Shown here piece by piece: positions 32,517 to 40,260 of a stretch of DNA of 64,000 nt. The position numbers and the translations under genes are program-made. The notes under the pieces were generated by a model. That model did no database searches. It was not told the origin of the DNA and was given only the letters and a program-made list of their open reading frames with translations. Each line of letters begins with the position of its first letter. Position 1 is the stretch's first letter. Source of the stretch: Palsa-883 sp963847615 (GTDB lineage Bacteria > Pseudomonadota > Alphaproteobacteria > Acetobacterales > Acetobacteraceae); NCBI GenBank assembly GCA_963847615.1, contig CAWKAN010000021.1:124001-188000 (forward strand), written 5' to 3'.

Positions 32517-32578
32517 GTGCCGCGGATCGGCGGCGCCACATTTTTCCCTGCGGCACACGCCATGGCGTGGATAGCGCC

Positions 32579-32608
32579 TTGCCCGATTTCAGGCAGGATG
32601 CTTTATAT
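32579..32608 (+). promoter_or_regulatory. Candidate sigma-70-type promoter for glyQ
   Basis: TTGCCC at 32579-32584 and TTTATA at 32602-32607, separated by 17 bp, 35 bp before the glyQ start and downstream of the six-repeat array. Agreement with the -35 and -10 consensus is moderate. Confidence 0.45.
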
Positions 32609-32642
32609 CGCGCCGCTTCCTGCTCACCAGATACGCCGGCGG

Positions 32643-33527
32643 ATGGACCGCGTGGATCCCAAGCTCAGCTTCCAGGACCTGATCCTGCGCCTGCACGGCT
32701 TCTGGTCGCGCCAGGGCTGCGTGATCCTGCAACCGTACGATGTCGAGATGGGCGCTGGCACGTTCCATCCCGCCACCACCCTGCGCGCGCTCGGTCCGCA
32801 GCCGTGGCGGGCGGCCTATGTGCAGCCCTCGCGCCGCCCGAGCGACGGGCGCTACGGCGAGAACCCGAACCGGCTGCAGCACTATTATCAGTACCAGGTC
32901 ATCATGAAGCCGTCGCCGCCCGACGCGCAGGACCTGCTGCTGGCGAGCTACCGCGAACTCGGCCTCGATCCGCAACTGCACGATTTCCGCTTCGTCGAGG
33001 ACGACTGGGAAAGCCCCACCCTGGGCGCCTGGGGCCTGGGGTGGGAGGTCTGGTGCGACGGCATGGAGGTCGGCCAGTTCACCTATTTCCAGCAGGTCGG
33101 CGGCATCCCGGTGACGCTGCCCAGCTTCGAGATGACCTACGGGCTCGAACGGCTGGCGATGTACGTGCAGGACCGCGAGAACGTCTTCGACCTGGACTTC
33201 AACGGCGCCCCGGGGGACCGGCGCGTGACCTACGGCGATGTGTTCCTGCGCGCCGAGCGGGAATACAGCGCGCACAACTTCGACTACGCCGATACCGCGA
33301 TGCTGGCCCGCCATTTCGCCGATGCCGAGGCGGAATGCGCCGCGCTGCTCGACCGGCACCTCGCGCTGCCGGCCTACGACCAGTGCATCAAGGCCAGCCA
33401 CCTGTTCAACCTGCTCGACGCCCGCGGCGTGATCAGCGTGACCGAGCGGGCGAGCTACATCGCCCGGGTCCGCGCCCTGGCGAAAGGCAGTTGCGAGGCC
33501 TGGGTTGCCGGCGAGGCCGCAACGTGA
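32643..33527 (+). CDS. glyQ: Glycyl-tRNA synthetase alpha subunit
   Basis: 294 residues, the normal length of the alpha chain of the heterotetrameric (alpha2beta2) glycyl-tRNA synthetase, which carries the catalytic class II domain. Signatures include LSFQDLILRLHGFWSRQGC, ILQPYDVEMGAGTFHP, YVQPSRRPSDGRYGENPNR and GGIPVTLPSFEMTYGLERLA. ATG 32643 opens directly on the family start. The beta-subunit gene glyS, normally directly downstream, is absent; a VapB gene and a mobile island follow instead, so glyS must lie elsewhere if this enzyme works. Confidence 0.96.
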   Translation: MDRVDPKLSFQDLILRLHGFWSRQGCVILQPYDVEMGAGTFHPATTLRALGPQPWRAAYVQPSRRPSDGRYGENPNRLQHYYQYQVIMKPSPPDAQDLLLASYRELGLDPQLHDFRFVEDDWESPTLGAWGLGWEVWCDGMEVGQFTYFQQVGGIPVTLPSFEMTYGLERLAMYVQDRENVFDLDFNGAPGDRRVTYGDVFLRAEREYSAHNFDYADTAMLARHFADAEAECAALLDRHLALPAYDQCIKASHLFNLLDARGVISVTERASYIARVRALAKGSCEAWVAGEAAT

Positions 33528-33583
33528 TGCATCGCCGCCCCAACGAACCCATTCGCCACAGAACCATACAATAGGGAAACGCC

Positions 33584-33787
33584 ATGCATACCGAACTGGT
33601 GATCGAGGACGAGGATGCGTGCATGTTGGCCGCGGAGCTGGTGGCGCTGACCGGCGAAACCCTGCGCTCGGCCGTGGTGACGGCGCTGCGCGAACAGATC
33701 GCCCGCGAAACCGCGCGCCGGGCGCGCCAGGACCGCATCATGGCGATCACCCGCGACATCGCGCTGGGATCGCGCATGGCCGCGTAG
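33584..33787 (+). CDS. VapB-family antitoxin, orphan
   Basis: 67 residues of the Rv0623-like VapB group, with the ribbon-helix-helix DNA-binding region VALTGETLRSAVVTALREQI. In complete systems a vapC PIN-domain nuclease overlaps or follows, and VapB has a C-terminal tail that blocks it. Here the protein ends early (GSRMAA) and no PIN gene follows, so the toxin and toxin-binding tail appear lost. It may now be a solitary regulator or a decaying gene. Confidence 0.65.
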   Translation: MHTELVIEDEDACMLAAELVALTGETLRSAVVTALREQIARETARRARQDRIMAITRDIALGSRMAA

Positions 33788-33896
33788 CCCGGCGCGCGCC
33801 ACGCGCCATCGGATGTGGCGGCAGCAAGACGAGCCTTCGCGCGGCGCCGCGGTGGGCACCCTCAGGCGCCGGGATGCCGCTCCCCCTGGCCCGGGC
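33788..33896. other. Short gap before displaced gene end
   Basis: No gene is supported between the VapB stop and the displaced 3' end of the luciferase-like gene. Confidence 0.4.
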
Positions 33897-33995
33897 TCAC
33901 CGCCCCGGCAGGATATCGCGCGCCAGATCGCGCAGCACCTGGTCGATCGGCGGCGCGCCGGCCCCGCTGACCTGCGGATTGAGGATCACCGGACC
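33897..33995 (-). pseudogene. Displaced 3' end of luciferase-like oxidoreductase gene
   Basis: Reading on the minus strand, GTGATCCTCAATCCGCAG opens a 30-codon frame, VILNPQVSGAGAPPIDQVL then RDLARDILPGR and stop (33897). This is the typical end of a luciferase-like/F420-type oxidoreductase (VILNP near the C terminus). The gene body at 37706-38696 breaks off at the corresponding VIPNP codons and ends in unrelated residues. The two parts join in the same codon frame at the 15-bp direct repeat, so this piece was cut off by insertion of the 33.98-37.77 kb island. Confidence 0.75.
33976..33990. repeat. Left direct repeat of the island (att-like)
   Basis: GGATTGAGGATCACC, matched at 37755-37769 by GGATTGGGGATCACC (14 of 15). 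The repeats bracket the island and lie exactly where the split oxidoreductase gene must be rejoined. Confidence 0.65.
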
Positions 33996-35643
33996 CTAGC
34001 AGCCTGTCGGACTCAGGTTTTGCCGCTGATCGGCGGAACGGCCCCGAAACCGCGTCCACGGGGGTTTTCAGTCGCTGGCGGCCGTCAGTTCCGCTCCAGG
34101 GGCCACCCCGATCGTCGTTCTCGACCTCAAGGGCCTCGGAGCGCGCGTGAAAATGCCGCGTTTCACCTCACCCTTGTGGACAAAGGATGAACAACCGCTT
34201 CACGTTCCAGGCCATGGTCACAAAACTCCACTCGCCGCGCACCATGTCGATCCCACGCAGCAGGAATTGCCGAAAGCCCATCACCGATTTGATGATCCCG
34301 AACACCGGTTCCGGGATTTGCTTGCGCAAGGCATAGAGATCCCGACCTGCCCGTGTCGTCAGCCGGTGCGCCATCGCTTGCACGAGTGTTGGATTTTCAG
34401 GCGGTAACGGATCAGGGTCGAAACGCTCTGCCACCGGCGGATGATGCGGCTGCCGGCCCATGGCGATCAGCGGATCGATGCCGGCCGCCTCGCACGCGGC
34501 CACGTTCGCCGCGCTGAAATAGCCAGTATCCGCCAACAACGTGTCCACGTCCCCCAGTTCGTCAGGCAGGGCGTCGATTTGGTTTAATATCGGTTCGATT
34601 TGCTGCTTGTCGTTGACCGCTTGCACAACGTCCTGGGCGACCACCAGCAGACTGTCCGCCGCGACGGCCGCCTGCGCATTATAGCATTGTTCGAACCCAC
34701 CGCCCGCCAGAGCCTGCCCCTGCGAAGGCCGGGGGCATGATGCGCGAGTCTTCATCGGTCAGATTGATCTGATCCTTGGGCAGCGGGCCTTCGACCGGCC
34801 GCTGGGGTGGCCGGCCGCCGGGCTTTTTGCCCGTGGCCGCGGTTTTTGCTTCCCGCGCCGCCAGCTTCGCCTCATGCTCCGCCATCTCCCGCGCGAAACG
34901 TTCTTTCGCGCGAGCCTCGATCTTCACACGGGCCGCCGCGAGTTTCTCCAACCGGTCCTCGCGCCGCGCCAGCTCTTCAGGGATCGACATCCCGTCCGCC
35001 ATGTCCGTCTGGTCCGCCGCCTCGGCTTTCGCCAGGAGTTCGGCCACCTCGGCGTTCAATTGTGCCTCGATCTTGCCGGCGTGCTCATAGGATAACGCGC
35101 TGTGGCGGCTGGCGTTGGCGTGAATTTTGGTCCCATCCAGTGCCACCGTGCCCATCTTCAGAGCGCCCATCTCACGGGCCAGCAGCAGCGCTTTGACGAA
35201 CAGCGCTTCGATGTCCTTGAGGAACCGCCGCCGGAACGTCGCGATGGTGTCGTGGTCGGGATGGTCGTTCGCCGCGATGCACCGGAACGCCACGGAATCG
35301 TCGGTCGCGCGTTCCAGCCGGCGGCTGGAAAACACCCCCGTGGCCTAGCCGTAAACCAGAACACCCAACAGCGGCGCCGGGTGGTAGGAGGCCGAACCGG
35401 TTCCGCGATACCTCTTGCTCATCGCGGTAAGGTCGAGGCCCTCAATCACTTCCACCACGAAGCGGGCCAGGTGCCTTTGGGGCAGCCATTCATCCACGGA
35501 AGGGGGCAGCAGAAAGCTGGTCAGGCGGTCGGTCGGACGAAAGTTGGCCATGCGGCAATGTCCGGCAGGAAGTGCGAATCGACGTTGCGATTGTAACATG
35601 ACCCCCAACAGGCAGCCAGGCCGCAAGTCCGACAGGCTGCTAG
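33996..35643. mobile_element. IS1182-family-like insertion sequence, degenerate
   Basis: The element body (34000-35639, about 1.64 kb) has terminal inverted repeats opening CAGCCTGTCGGACT on both ends and is flanked by CTAG on both sides (33996-33999, 35640-35643), a palindromic 4-bp target duplication of the kind used by this family. It carries one transposase gene on the minus strand, broken by a stop and a frameshift. The right CTAG is also the left end of another element, so insertion occurred into that end. Confidence 0.8.
34168..35551 (-). pseudogene. IS1182-type transposase, broken
   Basis: DDE transposase with N-terminal domain MANFRPTDRLTSFLLPPSVD, the region FRCIAANDHPDHDTIATFRR, then LDGTKIHANASRHSALSYEH, a charged coiled helix (ARAKERFAREMAEHEAKLAA), GGFEQCYNAQAAVAADSLLV and DTLLADTGYFSA to the end at 34168. 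Two lesions are visible: TAC to TAG after LLGVLVYG (about 35346), and a one-base excess near 34690-34720 between SRIMPPAFAGAGSGG and GGFEQCYNA. It cannot make active transposase. Confidence 0.85.
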
Positions 35644-35867
35644 TGCGCCGTGTCGTTGATATTGCCTGGATTCATGCTCCGTCGATTGTCCCTGAAAGCG
35701 TCGCAAGCAAGTCGCGACGTCGCCACAAGATCGGTGACGCAGATGACCGATACCCCTGCACCGTGATTCTGACCGGTTGGGCACACGCCGGCGGTGGCTC
35801 GGAGCGGCTGCGATCGCCTGCGGCCTCGGCCCGCGTTGCGCGCTGGTGGCGCGGCAGGACAAGCAAG

Positions 35868-36378
35868 AATTTACCGCAGATGAAGCAAGGCGATGCACGC
35901 CGATGCACGCCGATGGGTCCGTGCGGTTCACCGGTCGTGCGCCACGCGTTTGGTCTTCAGGCGCGGCTTGCCGAAATCAACCAGCGGGCGGGGCTGCGGG
36001 CCGGTCGCCTTGCGGTCATTGGCGCATGGCATCCGACCCCTGGGTCAAGCAGCCGAGGCATGCGTGCGTCGTCCAGTGCCTTGACGGTGTTCAGCTCAAC
36101 GGGCAGCGCGTCCTCGACCCGCAGGTCCACGAAGTCGTCGCCGACCACCACGTTCCGGTAGTACACCCTGGCGGCACATTGTTGCACAACCGATAGACCA
36201 GCCGCAGGAACTGCAAAAGCCGACGCATCCTCATGGACCTTTTCCAAAAACCCGACCCCAGGCGTATCGAGCACGGTGAACGCGCCGCCGATCACCTGCC
36301 CCGACAGATCATTCAGCACGGCGCCATCTGCGTGCATCGGCGTGCATCGCCTTGCTTCATCTGCGGTAAAATCCTTCC
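35868..36378. repeat. Inverted GCAGATGAAGCAAGGCGATG-type repeats around a GxxExxY remnant
   Basis: Left copy 35868-35917 and right inverted copy 36322-36378 share ACCGCAGATGAAGCAAGGCG then GATGCACGCCGATG. Such repeats are commonly seen around GxxExxY genes in environmental bacteria, suggesting gene and repeats move together. Confidence 0.7.
35928..36337 (-). pseudogene. GxxExxY-family protein, decayed
   Basis: The N-terminal frame gives GVGFLEKVHEDASAFAV, equivalent to the family motif GLLExxYExAL, then VVVGDDFVDLRVEDALPVEL. The C-terminal part lies in another frame: NDRKATGPQPRPLVDF then GKPRLKTKRVAHD and stop, corresponding to the family end NYLKATGLxLGLLVNFGKP. The motif tyrosine is replaced by histidine, and joining the parts needs one base added. 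The family resembles PD-(D/E)XK nucleases, with no firmly known role. Confidence 0.7.
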
Positions 36379-36689
36379 TTCGCGGTGCCGCGGACAGAAG
36401 GTTACGGACGTGTTGACGCGCCTGCGATGCACCAGATCGTAACCGGCCTGGAGAAGCCGAGGTGATGCAGCGCAAGCCCGGCGCGCCTCTCATGCGCTCG
36501 GCCGTTCGTCGGGCGGCGGGCCTTCCCGGCGCCGGGATCAAGCCACGGGCAAGCGGGCAAACTCCCTGCGCACCGGTGCCAGTGCCCCGAGTGGCTTATA
36601 TTGCGCTTGTTCCGCGTCCGCCTGCGACCTCGGTAAAGTCCCGCAAGCGGGTCGCGAAATCGCCGCAGAATTGGTGACTCAGGGCACTA

Positions 36690-36890
36690 GTCGCCCCGGT
36701 CCGATTTTGTGGCCTTCTCAATCCAATCAGCAAGATCCCCGGTGCCCCATGCTGGCCCAACGGCGGTTTGTGCATGACCACATAACCCGACCGCTCCCGG
36801 CGCTCGACCAGCCGCTCGGCGGTGATCTGTGCCATGATCTCGTCCGCATCGTGCACCGGCGTCCGGCCATTGAACTTGAGGGCGAAGGAC
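36690..36890 (-). pseudogene. Small unassigned coding remnant
   Basis: A minus-strand stretch encodes FALKFNGRTPVHDADEIMAQ, ITAERLVERRERSGYVVMHK and PPLGQHGAPG in one frame, then DLADWIEKATKSDRGD in another, ending at the TAG within a CTAG element end. The switch suggests a decayed gene. No family is recognised. Low confidence that it was ever a gene as drawn. Confidence 0.3.
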
Positions 36891-37185
36891 AGGGGAGTGC
36901 ATTCGTTCAGAAGTCGCCGCGGATGGTATGAGCGGGCGCATACTCGCTCACGCCCGGTTCAGGAAATCGCCCGGCGGTCGGGTGGCGGGGTAGGCTGGTG
37001 GAATGCCCTCTAACGTCATCACCTTGTACGAGGTCGACTACCGGGCCGCCAAGCCGGAGGTTGCCCGCACCGCTGCCCGCGCCGCAGACGGCTGCACATC
37101 GCCCGGTTTCTCCCGGAGCATAGGCTGGAGCTGCCAGTACCGGTGGTGCCACGTTCGTAATTGCCGTTTTCGGGTGTGCACACTG
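36891..37185. other. Island gap without a supported gene
   Basis: A plus-strand frame from 37003 begins MPSNVITLYEVDYRAAKPEV but soon becomes low in coding character; it may be a remnant of an island gene. Nothing else is seen. Confidence 0.35.
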
Positions 37186-37214
37186 TGCGCAGTGCCTGCC
37201 TCGCGATGTATAAT
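37186..37214 (+). promoter_or_regulatory. Candidate promoter upstream of DUF5681 gene
   Basis: A perfect TATAAT at 37209-37214, rare in this GC-rich DNA, 60 bp before the DUF5681 start. The -35 (TGCGCA at 37186, 17-bp spacer) is poor. Confidence 0.35.
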
Positions 37215-37273
37215 TCTACTGTGTGCCGTTCCGCCGGTCGGCGCCAGCGGTCACACGTAACGAGGGCACGGCC

Positions 37274-37585
37274 ATGTCTGAGATCAGACCGGAACAGACC
37301 AAGCGCGTAGCACCGCGCACTGCGTTCAAGCCGGGGCAGTCGGGCAATCCTGGTGGTCGGCCGGCGGTGGTCCGTGGCATCCAAGAGCTTGCACGGCAGC
37401 ACACACCGGAAGCGGTCGAAGCGCTGGTGGAGGCATTGAAGCGGCCGGGCGAGAGGGTGCGGGCTGCTGAGGTGATGCTGGCCTATGGCTACGGGAGGCC
37501 GACGCAGCAGGTGGAGGTGGATGGCCGACTGACGCTGGAGGCGCTGGTGATGGCGGCTCTGGCAAAGCCGGAGACGACTTTCTGA
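37274..37585 (+). CDS. DUF5681-domain protein (phage/island associated)
   Basis: 103 residues with the DUF5681 signature FKPGQSGNPGGRP near residue 18, followed by helices RGIQELARQHTPEAVEALVE and a tail with AAEVMLAYGYGRPTQQVE. Genes of this type are often seen in prophages and islands near terminase genes and are thought to bind DNA, though function is not proven. Start ATG 37274 is preferred to the in-frame 37223. It is the only intact gene in the island. Confidence 0.75.
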   Translation: MSEIRPEQTKRVAPRTAFKPGQSGNPGGRPAVVRGIQELARQHTPEAVEALVEALKRPGERVRAAEVMLAYGYGRPTQQVEVDGRLTLEALVMAALAKPETTF

Positions 37586-37705
37586 CGGGCCAGCGATCAA
37601 CCCACGGCCGGCGGCTTTCCGCCCCTCTGTCCTGTCAATGTCCTGTCAATGCCCGGAAAGCTTCCCGGCCCCGCTTCGGGTACTGGTCCATTAATCTTTG
37701 ACTTC

Positions 37706-38696
37706 TCAAAGTGTTACTGCCGAGTCTTCGACGCGATTTGAACCCACGATCCGAGGATTGGGGATCACCCGATCGATCGCCGGATGATCCAGCAGCCGCG
37801 CCAGCCCGGCGCGCACGTCCTCCGGCCCGCCCGCCACCGCGTAACGATCCACCAGGCTGTCGGGCACCATCGCCGCGTGCGCCGGCCCCGCGCTGGCGTG
37901 GTGGCCGACGTCGTAGCCGGCCTGCAGGCGCACCACCGCCGCGCGTTCGGCGCCCTCGAAGTCCGCCGGATCGGCCTGCACCAGCGCCCCGGCGACGCGC
38001 GGGCGGATGCTGTCGCGGGCCGCGCGCGGGTCGGCCGCCAGGCCGTAGGGAACCCACACCGAGACCTCGAACGGCGCCTGCCGCCCGGCCCGCGCCGCGC
38101 CCTCGCGCAGCCACCCCAGTGCGCGGCCGAGCAGCGCGTCGCTGACGCCGTGATGCAGGATCGCCCCGTCGGCGAAGCGCGGCGCGGCGCGCGTCATGCG
38201 CGGGCCGGAGGCGGCAACGACGATCGGCACGGCGAGCGGCGCCGGCAGCCACGCGAGCTCCCCCGCGACGCCACCGAACACCACGCGCTGCCTGCCCAGC
38301 AGGCGGCGCACCGTCTCGACGAAGCATTCCACCTCGGCGATCTTCGCCGCCGGCAGGCCGATGCTGCGCAGCGAGCTGAACCCGGTGCCCACCCCCATCC
38401 GCACCCGCCCGCCCGACATCTCGTGTCCCGACATCTCATGCAGCGTGGCGAGCGCGCTGGCCGCCACGCTGGGATGGCGCGTCGCCGGTTGGGTCACGCC
38501 GGTGGCGACACGCAGCCGCGTCGTCGCCGCCAGGCAGGCGGCGAGGGTGACGGTGACCTCGCGGCACAGCAACTGCGAACTCGATCGCCCAGATGCTGTC
38601 CAGGCCGATGCTTTCGGCCAGCTGCGCATGCGCGACGAGGCGCGGCACCGGCTCGGCGCCCCACAGCGCCAGGCCGAGCTGCTTGCCGCGGATCAT
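37706..38696 (-). pseudogene. Luciferase-like (LLM) oxidoreductase, frameshifted and 3'-truncated
   Basis: Flavin/F420-dependent monooxygenase-like TIM-barrel protein. It opens MIRGKQLGLALWGAEPVPRL and IGLDSIWAIE; the rest lies in the next frame: SQLLCREVTVTLAACLAAT, TTRLRVATGVTQPATRHPSV, GGRVRMGVGTGFSSLRSIGL. One base must be removed near 38577-38582. At the 3' end the gene breaks at VIPNP where the island begins; 15 unrelated residues follow to the stop at 37706, and the true C terminus is found at 33897-33995. It probably oxidised a small organic substrate, now likely inactive. Confidence 0.8.
37755..37769. repeat. Right direct repeat of the island (att-like)
   Basis: GGATTGGGGATCACC, partner of 33976-33990, at the break point of the oxidoreductase gene. 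Confidence 0.65.
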
Positions 38697-38721
38697 CGCC
38701 CGTCCCTGCGGCGGCTGGCGT

Positions 38722-39981
38722 CTATTCGGCCGCCAGCCCCGGAACGAAAGCCGGCACCGCGGCGCGCTGCGTCGGGTCCATCGGCTGCGGCCACCAGCGA
38801 TCCTCCCATTCCGGGAACAGCTTCCACAGCCGCGGCATCACCGCTTCGGCGAACAGCTTGGTGTTGTACTTCGCCAGCTCCTTGCCCATGTTGCCGAACT
38901 GCAACAACAGCATCAGGTGGCCGACATTCAGCGTCTCCGCCACCTCGGTGAGTTGCGCCACCACCTCATCGGGCGAGCCGACGATGACGTAGCCGAGATC
39001 GACGATCTCCTGCATCTGGGTGGCGCGCTGGCGGGCGCGCGCGCTGGTTGCCGCGGCGCGGCCGACCTGGCTGGTGATGCCGGCGCGCTGCGTCGCCTCG
39101 GTGACGTAGCCCGGCGGCGTGGCCCACATCGGATCGGTGTGCAGGCAGCGGCCATAGAAGTATTCGGCCGGCTCGCGATACAGCTCCAGCGCCTTGGCGC
39201 GGGTTTCCGCCACGCCGACGAATTGCAGGAACCCGGCGCGGTACGGGTTGCGGTCCTTGCCCAATCGGGCCATTTCGCCCCAGAACCCGTCCATCGTTGC
39301 GCGGCCGTCCTTGTAGCCGAAATACGACAGGTAGGCGTAGACGTAGTCCATCCGCGCGCACCACTGCCAGGTCTCCACCGAGCCGCCGCCGGGGATCCAC
39401 ACCGGCGGATGCGGCTGCTGGATCGGCCGCGGCCAGATGTTGACGTAGCGCTGCTGGTTGAAGCGGCCGTTGAAGGCGAAGGTCTCCGTCTCCGTCCAGG
39501 CCCGCATCACCAGCTCGTGCGCTTCCAGGTAGCGCTCGCGCAGCAGGCTGGGGTTCTGGCCGAAGGCGTAACAGGTGTCCATCGGCGTGCCGACCGGAAA
39601 CCCCGCGATCAACCGCCCGCCGGAGATGCAGTCGAGCATGGCGAATTCCTCGGCGACCCGGGTCGGCGGGTTGTACAGCGCCAGCGAATTGCCCATCACG
39701 CAGATCGCCGTGTTCGTCGTGCGGCGCGATATCGCCGAGGCGATCAGATTGGGCGAGGGCATCAGGCCGTAGCCGTTGGAGTGATGCTCGTTGCAGCACA
39801 CCGCGTCGAAGCCGCAGTCGGCGGCGAACTCCATTTCGTCCATGAAGTCGTTGTACATCAGGTGCGCGCGCTTCGGGTCGAACAGCGAGGAATGGATGTC
39901 GACCCAGACCGATCGGTGCTGCTGGGCGAAGTCGTCCGGCAGCTCGGTGTACGGCATCAGGTGGAACCACAGCAGTTTCAT
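38722..39981 (-). CDS. Luciferase-like (LLM) flavin-dependent oxidoreductase
   Basis: 419-residue TIM-barrel monooxygenase-like protein of the bacterial luciferase family. Features: MKLLWFHLMPYTELPDDF at the start, CGFDAVCCNEHHSNGYGLMP (family EHH motif), AICVMGNSLALYNPPTRVAE, GRLIAGFPVGTPMDTCYAFG and PPVWIPGGGSVETWQW. Such enzymes use reduced flavin or F420 to oxidise small organics; the substrate is unknown. ATG 39981 matches the family start. It lies 25 bp upstream of the truncated second LLM gene, so the two were probably one operon. The upstream region is unusually AT-rich. Confidence 0.85.
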   Translation of the reverse strand: MKLLWFHLMPYTELPDDFAQQHRSVWVDIHSSLFDPKRAHLMYNDFMDEMEFAADCGFDAVCCNEHHSNGYGLMPSPNLIASAISRRTTNTAICVMGNSLALYNPPTRVAEEFAMLDCISGGRLIAGFPVGTPMDTCYAFGQNPSLLRERYLEAHELVMRAWTETETFAFNGRFNQQRYVNIWPRPIQQPHPPVWIPGGGSVETWQWCARMDYVYAYLSYFGYKDGRATMDGFWGEMARLGKDRNPYRAGFLQFVGVAETRAKALELYREPAEYFYGRCLHTDPMWATPPGYVTEATQRAGITSQVGRAAATSARARQRATQMQEIVDLGYVIVGSPDEVVAQLTEVAETLNVGHLMLLLQFGNMGKELAKYNTKLFAEAVMPRLWKLFPEWEDRWWPQPMDPTQRAAVPAFVPGLAAE

Positions 39982-40260
39982 GGCCGATCCCCGTTTGATG
40001 TTGCCGATAGTTTCACGCGCGCCAGCGACTCTGTCCAGCTTGCGCCGGCGGACGGTGCGGCAATCGGGGCGAAGCAACGGGCGGCCACGGATTTCGCCCC
40101 TGTGCCGCCAGGTGCAAAGCCTTCGCGCGGCCGGGCGATTGGCACATTTTCCACCGAATTCGTTATGATACATCATGACAATACCAACGAAAATTCCAAA
40201 TAACTGCCATCTTAACAAGAGCTATATATAACTATATTTAATGAGAGAACTGAAATGTTG
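39982..40260. promoter_or_regulatory. AT-rich upstream region of the LLM operon
   Basis: The part from about 40165 to 40285 is far AT-richer than its surroundings, with GAGCTATATATAACTATA and a palindromic tract ACAGTATACAGTATACTG (40264-40281), which also codes the end of the ligase. It should contain the promoter of the minus-strand LLM genes. Individual promoter hexamers cannot be fixed with confidence. Confidence 0.45.

Larger units (their letters stand above)
35640..36690. mobile_element. Putative older element bounded by CTAGTGC ends
   Basis: Left end CTAGTGCGCCGTGTC (35640) and right end GACTCAGGGCACTAG (36676-36690) form imperfect inverted ends; the right end is identical over 15 bp to the left end of the 111-bp element at 20368. 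Near each end is a similar direct segment (GCAAGCAAGTCGCGACGTCG at about 35709 and GCAAGCGGGTCGCGAAATCG at about 36646). No transposase is visible. The interior holds the GxxExxY remnant. The element boundaries are inferred. Confidence 0.4.

Noticed and set aside
37003..37260. Plus-strand 85-codon frame in the island beginning MPSNVITLYEVDYRA
   Set aside because: Loses coding character after ~30 residues; possibly a remnant, but no family is recognised.
37690..37765. tRNA-like T arm (minus strand, CGTGGGTTCAAATCGCG) beside the island end
   Set aside because: A T arm-like stem can be drawn with two wobble pairs, but no acceptor, D or anticodon arm is present; at most a fragment from an attachment site.
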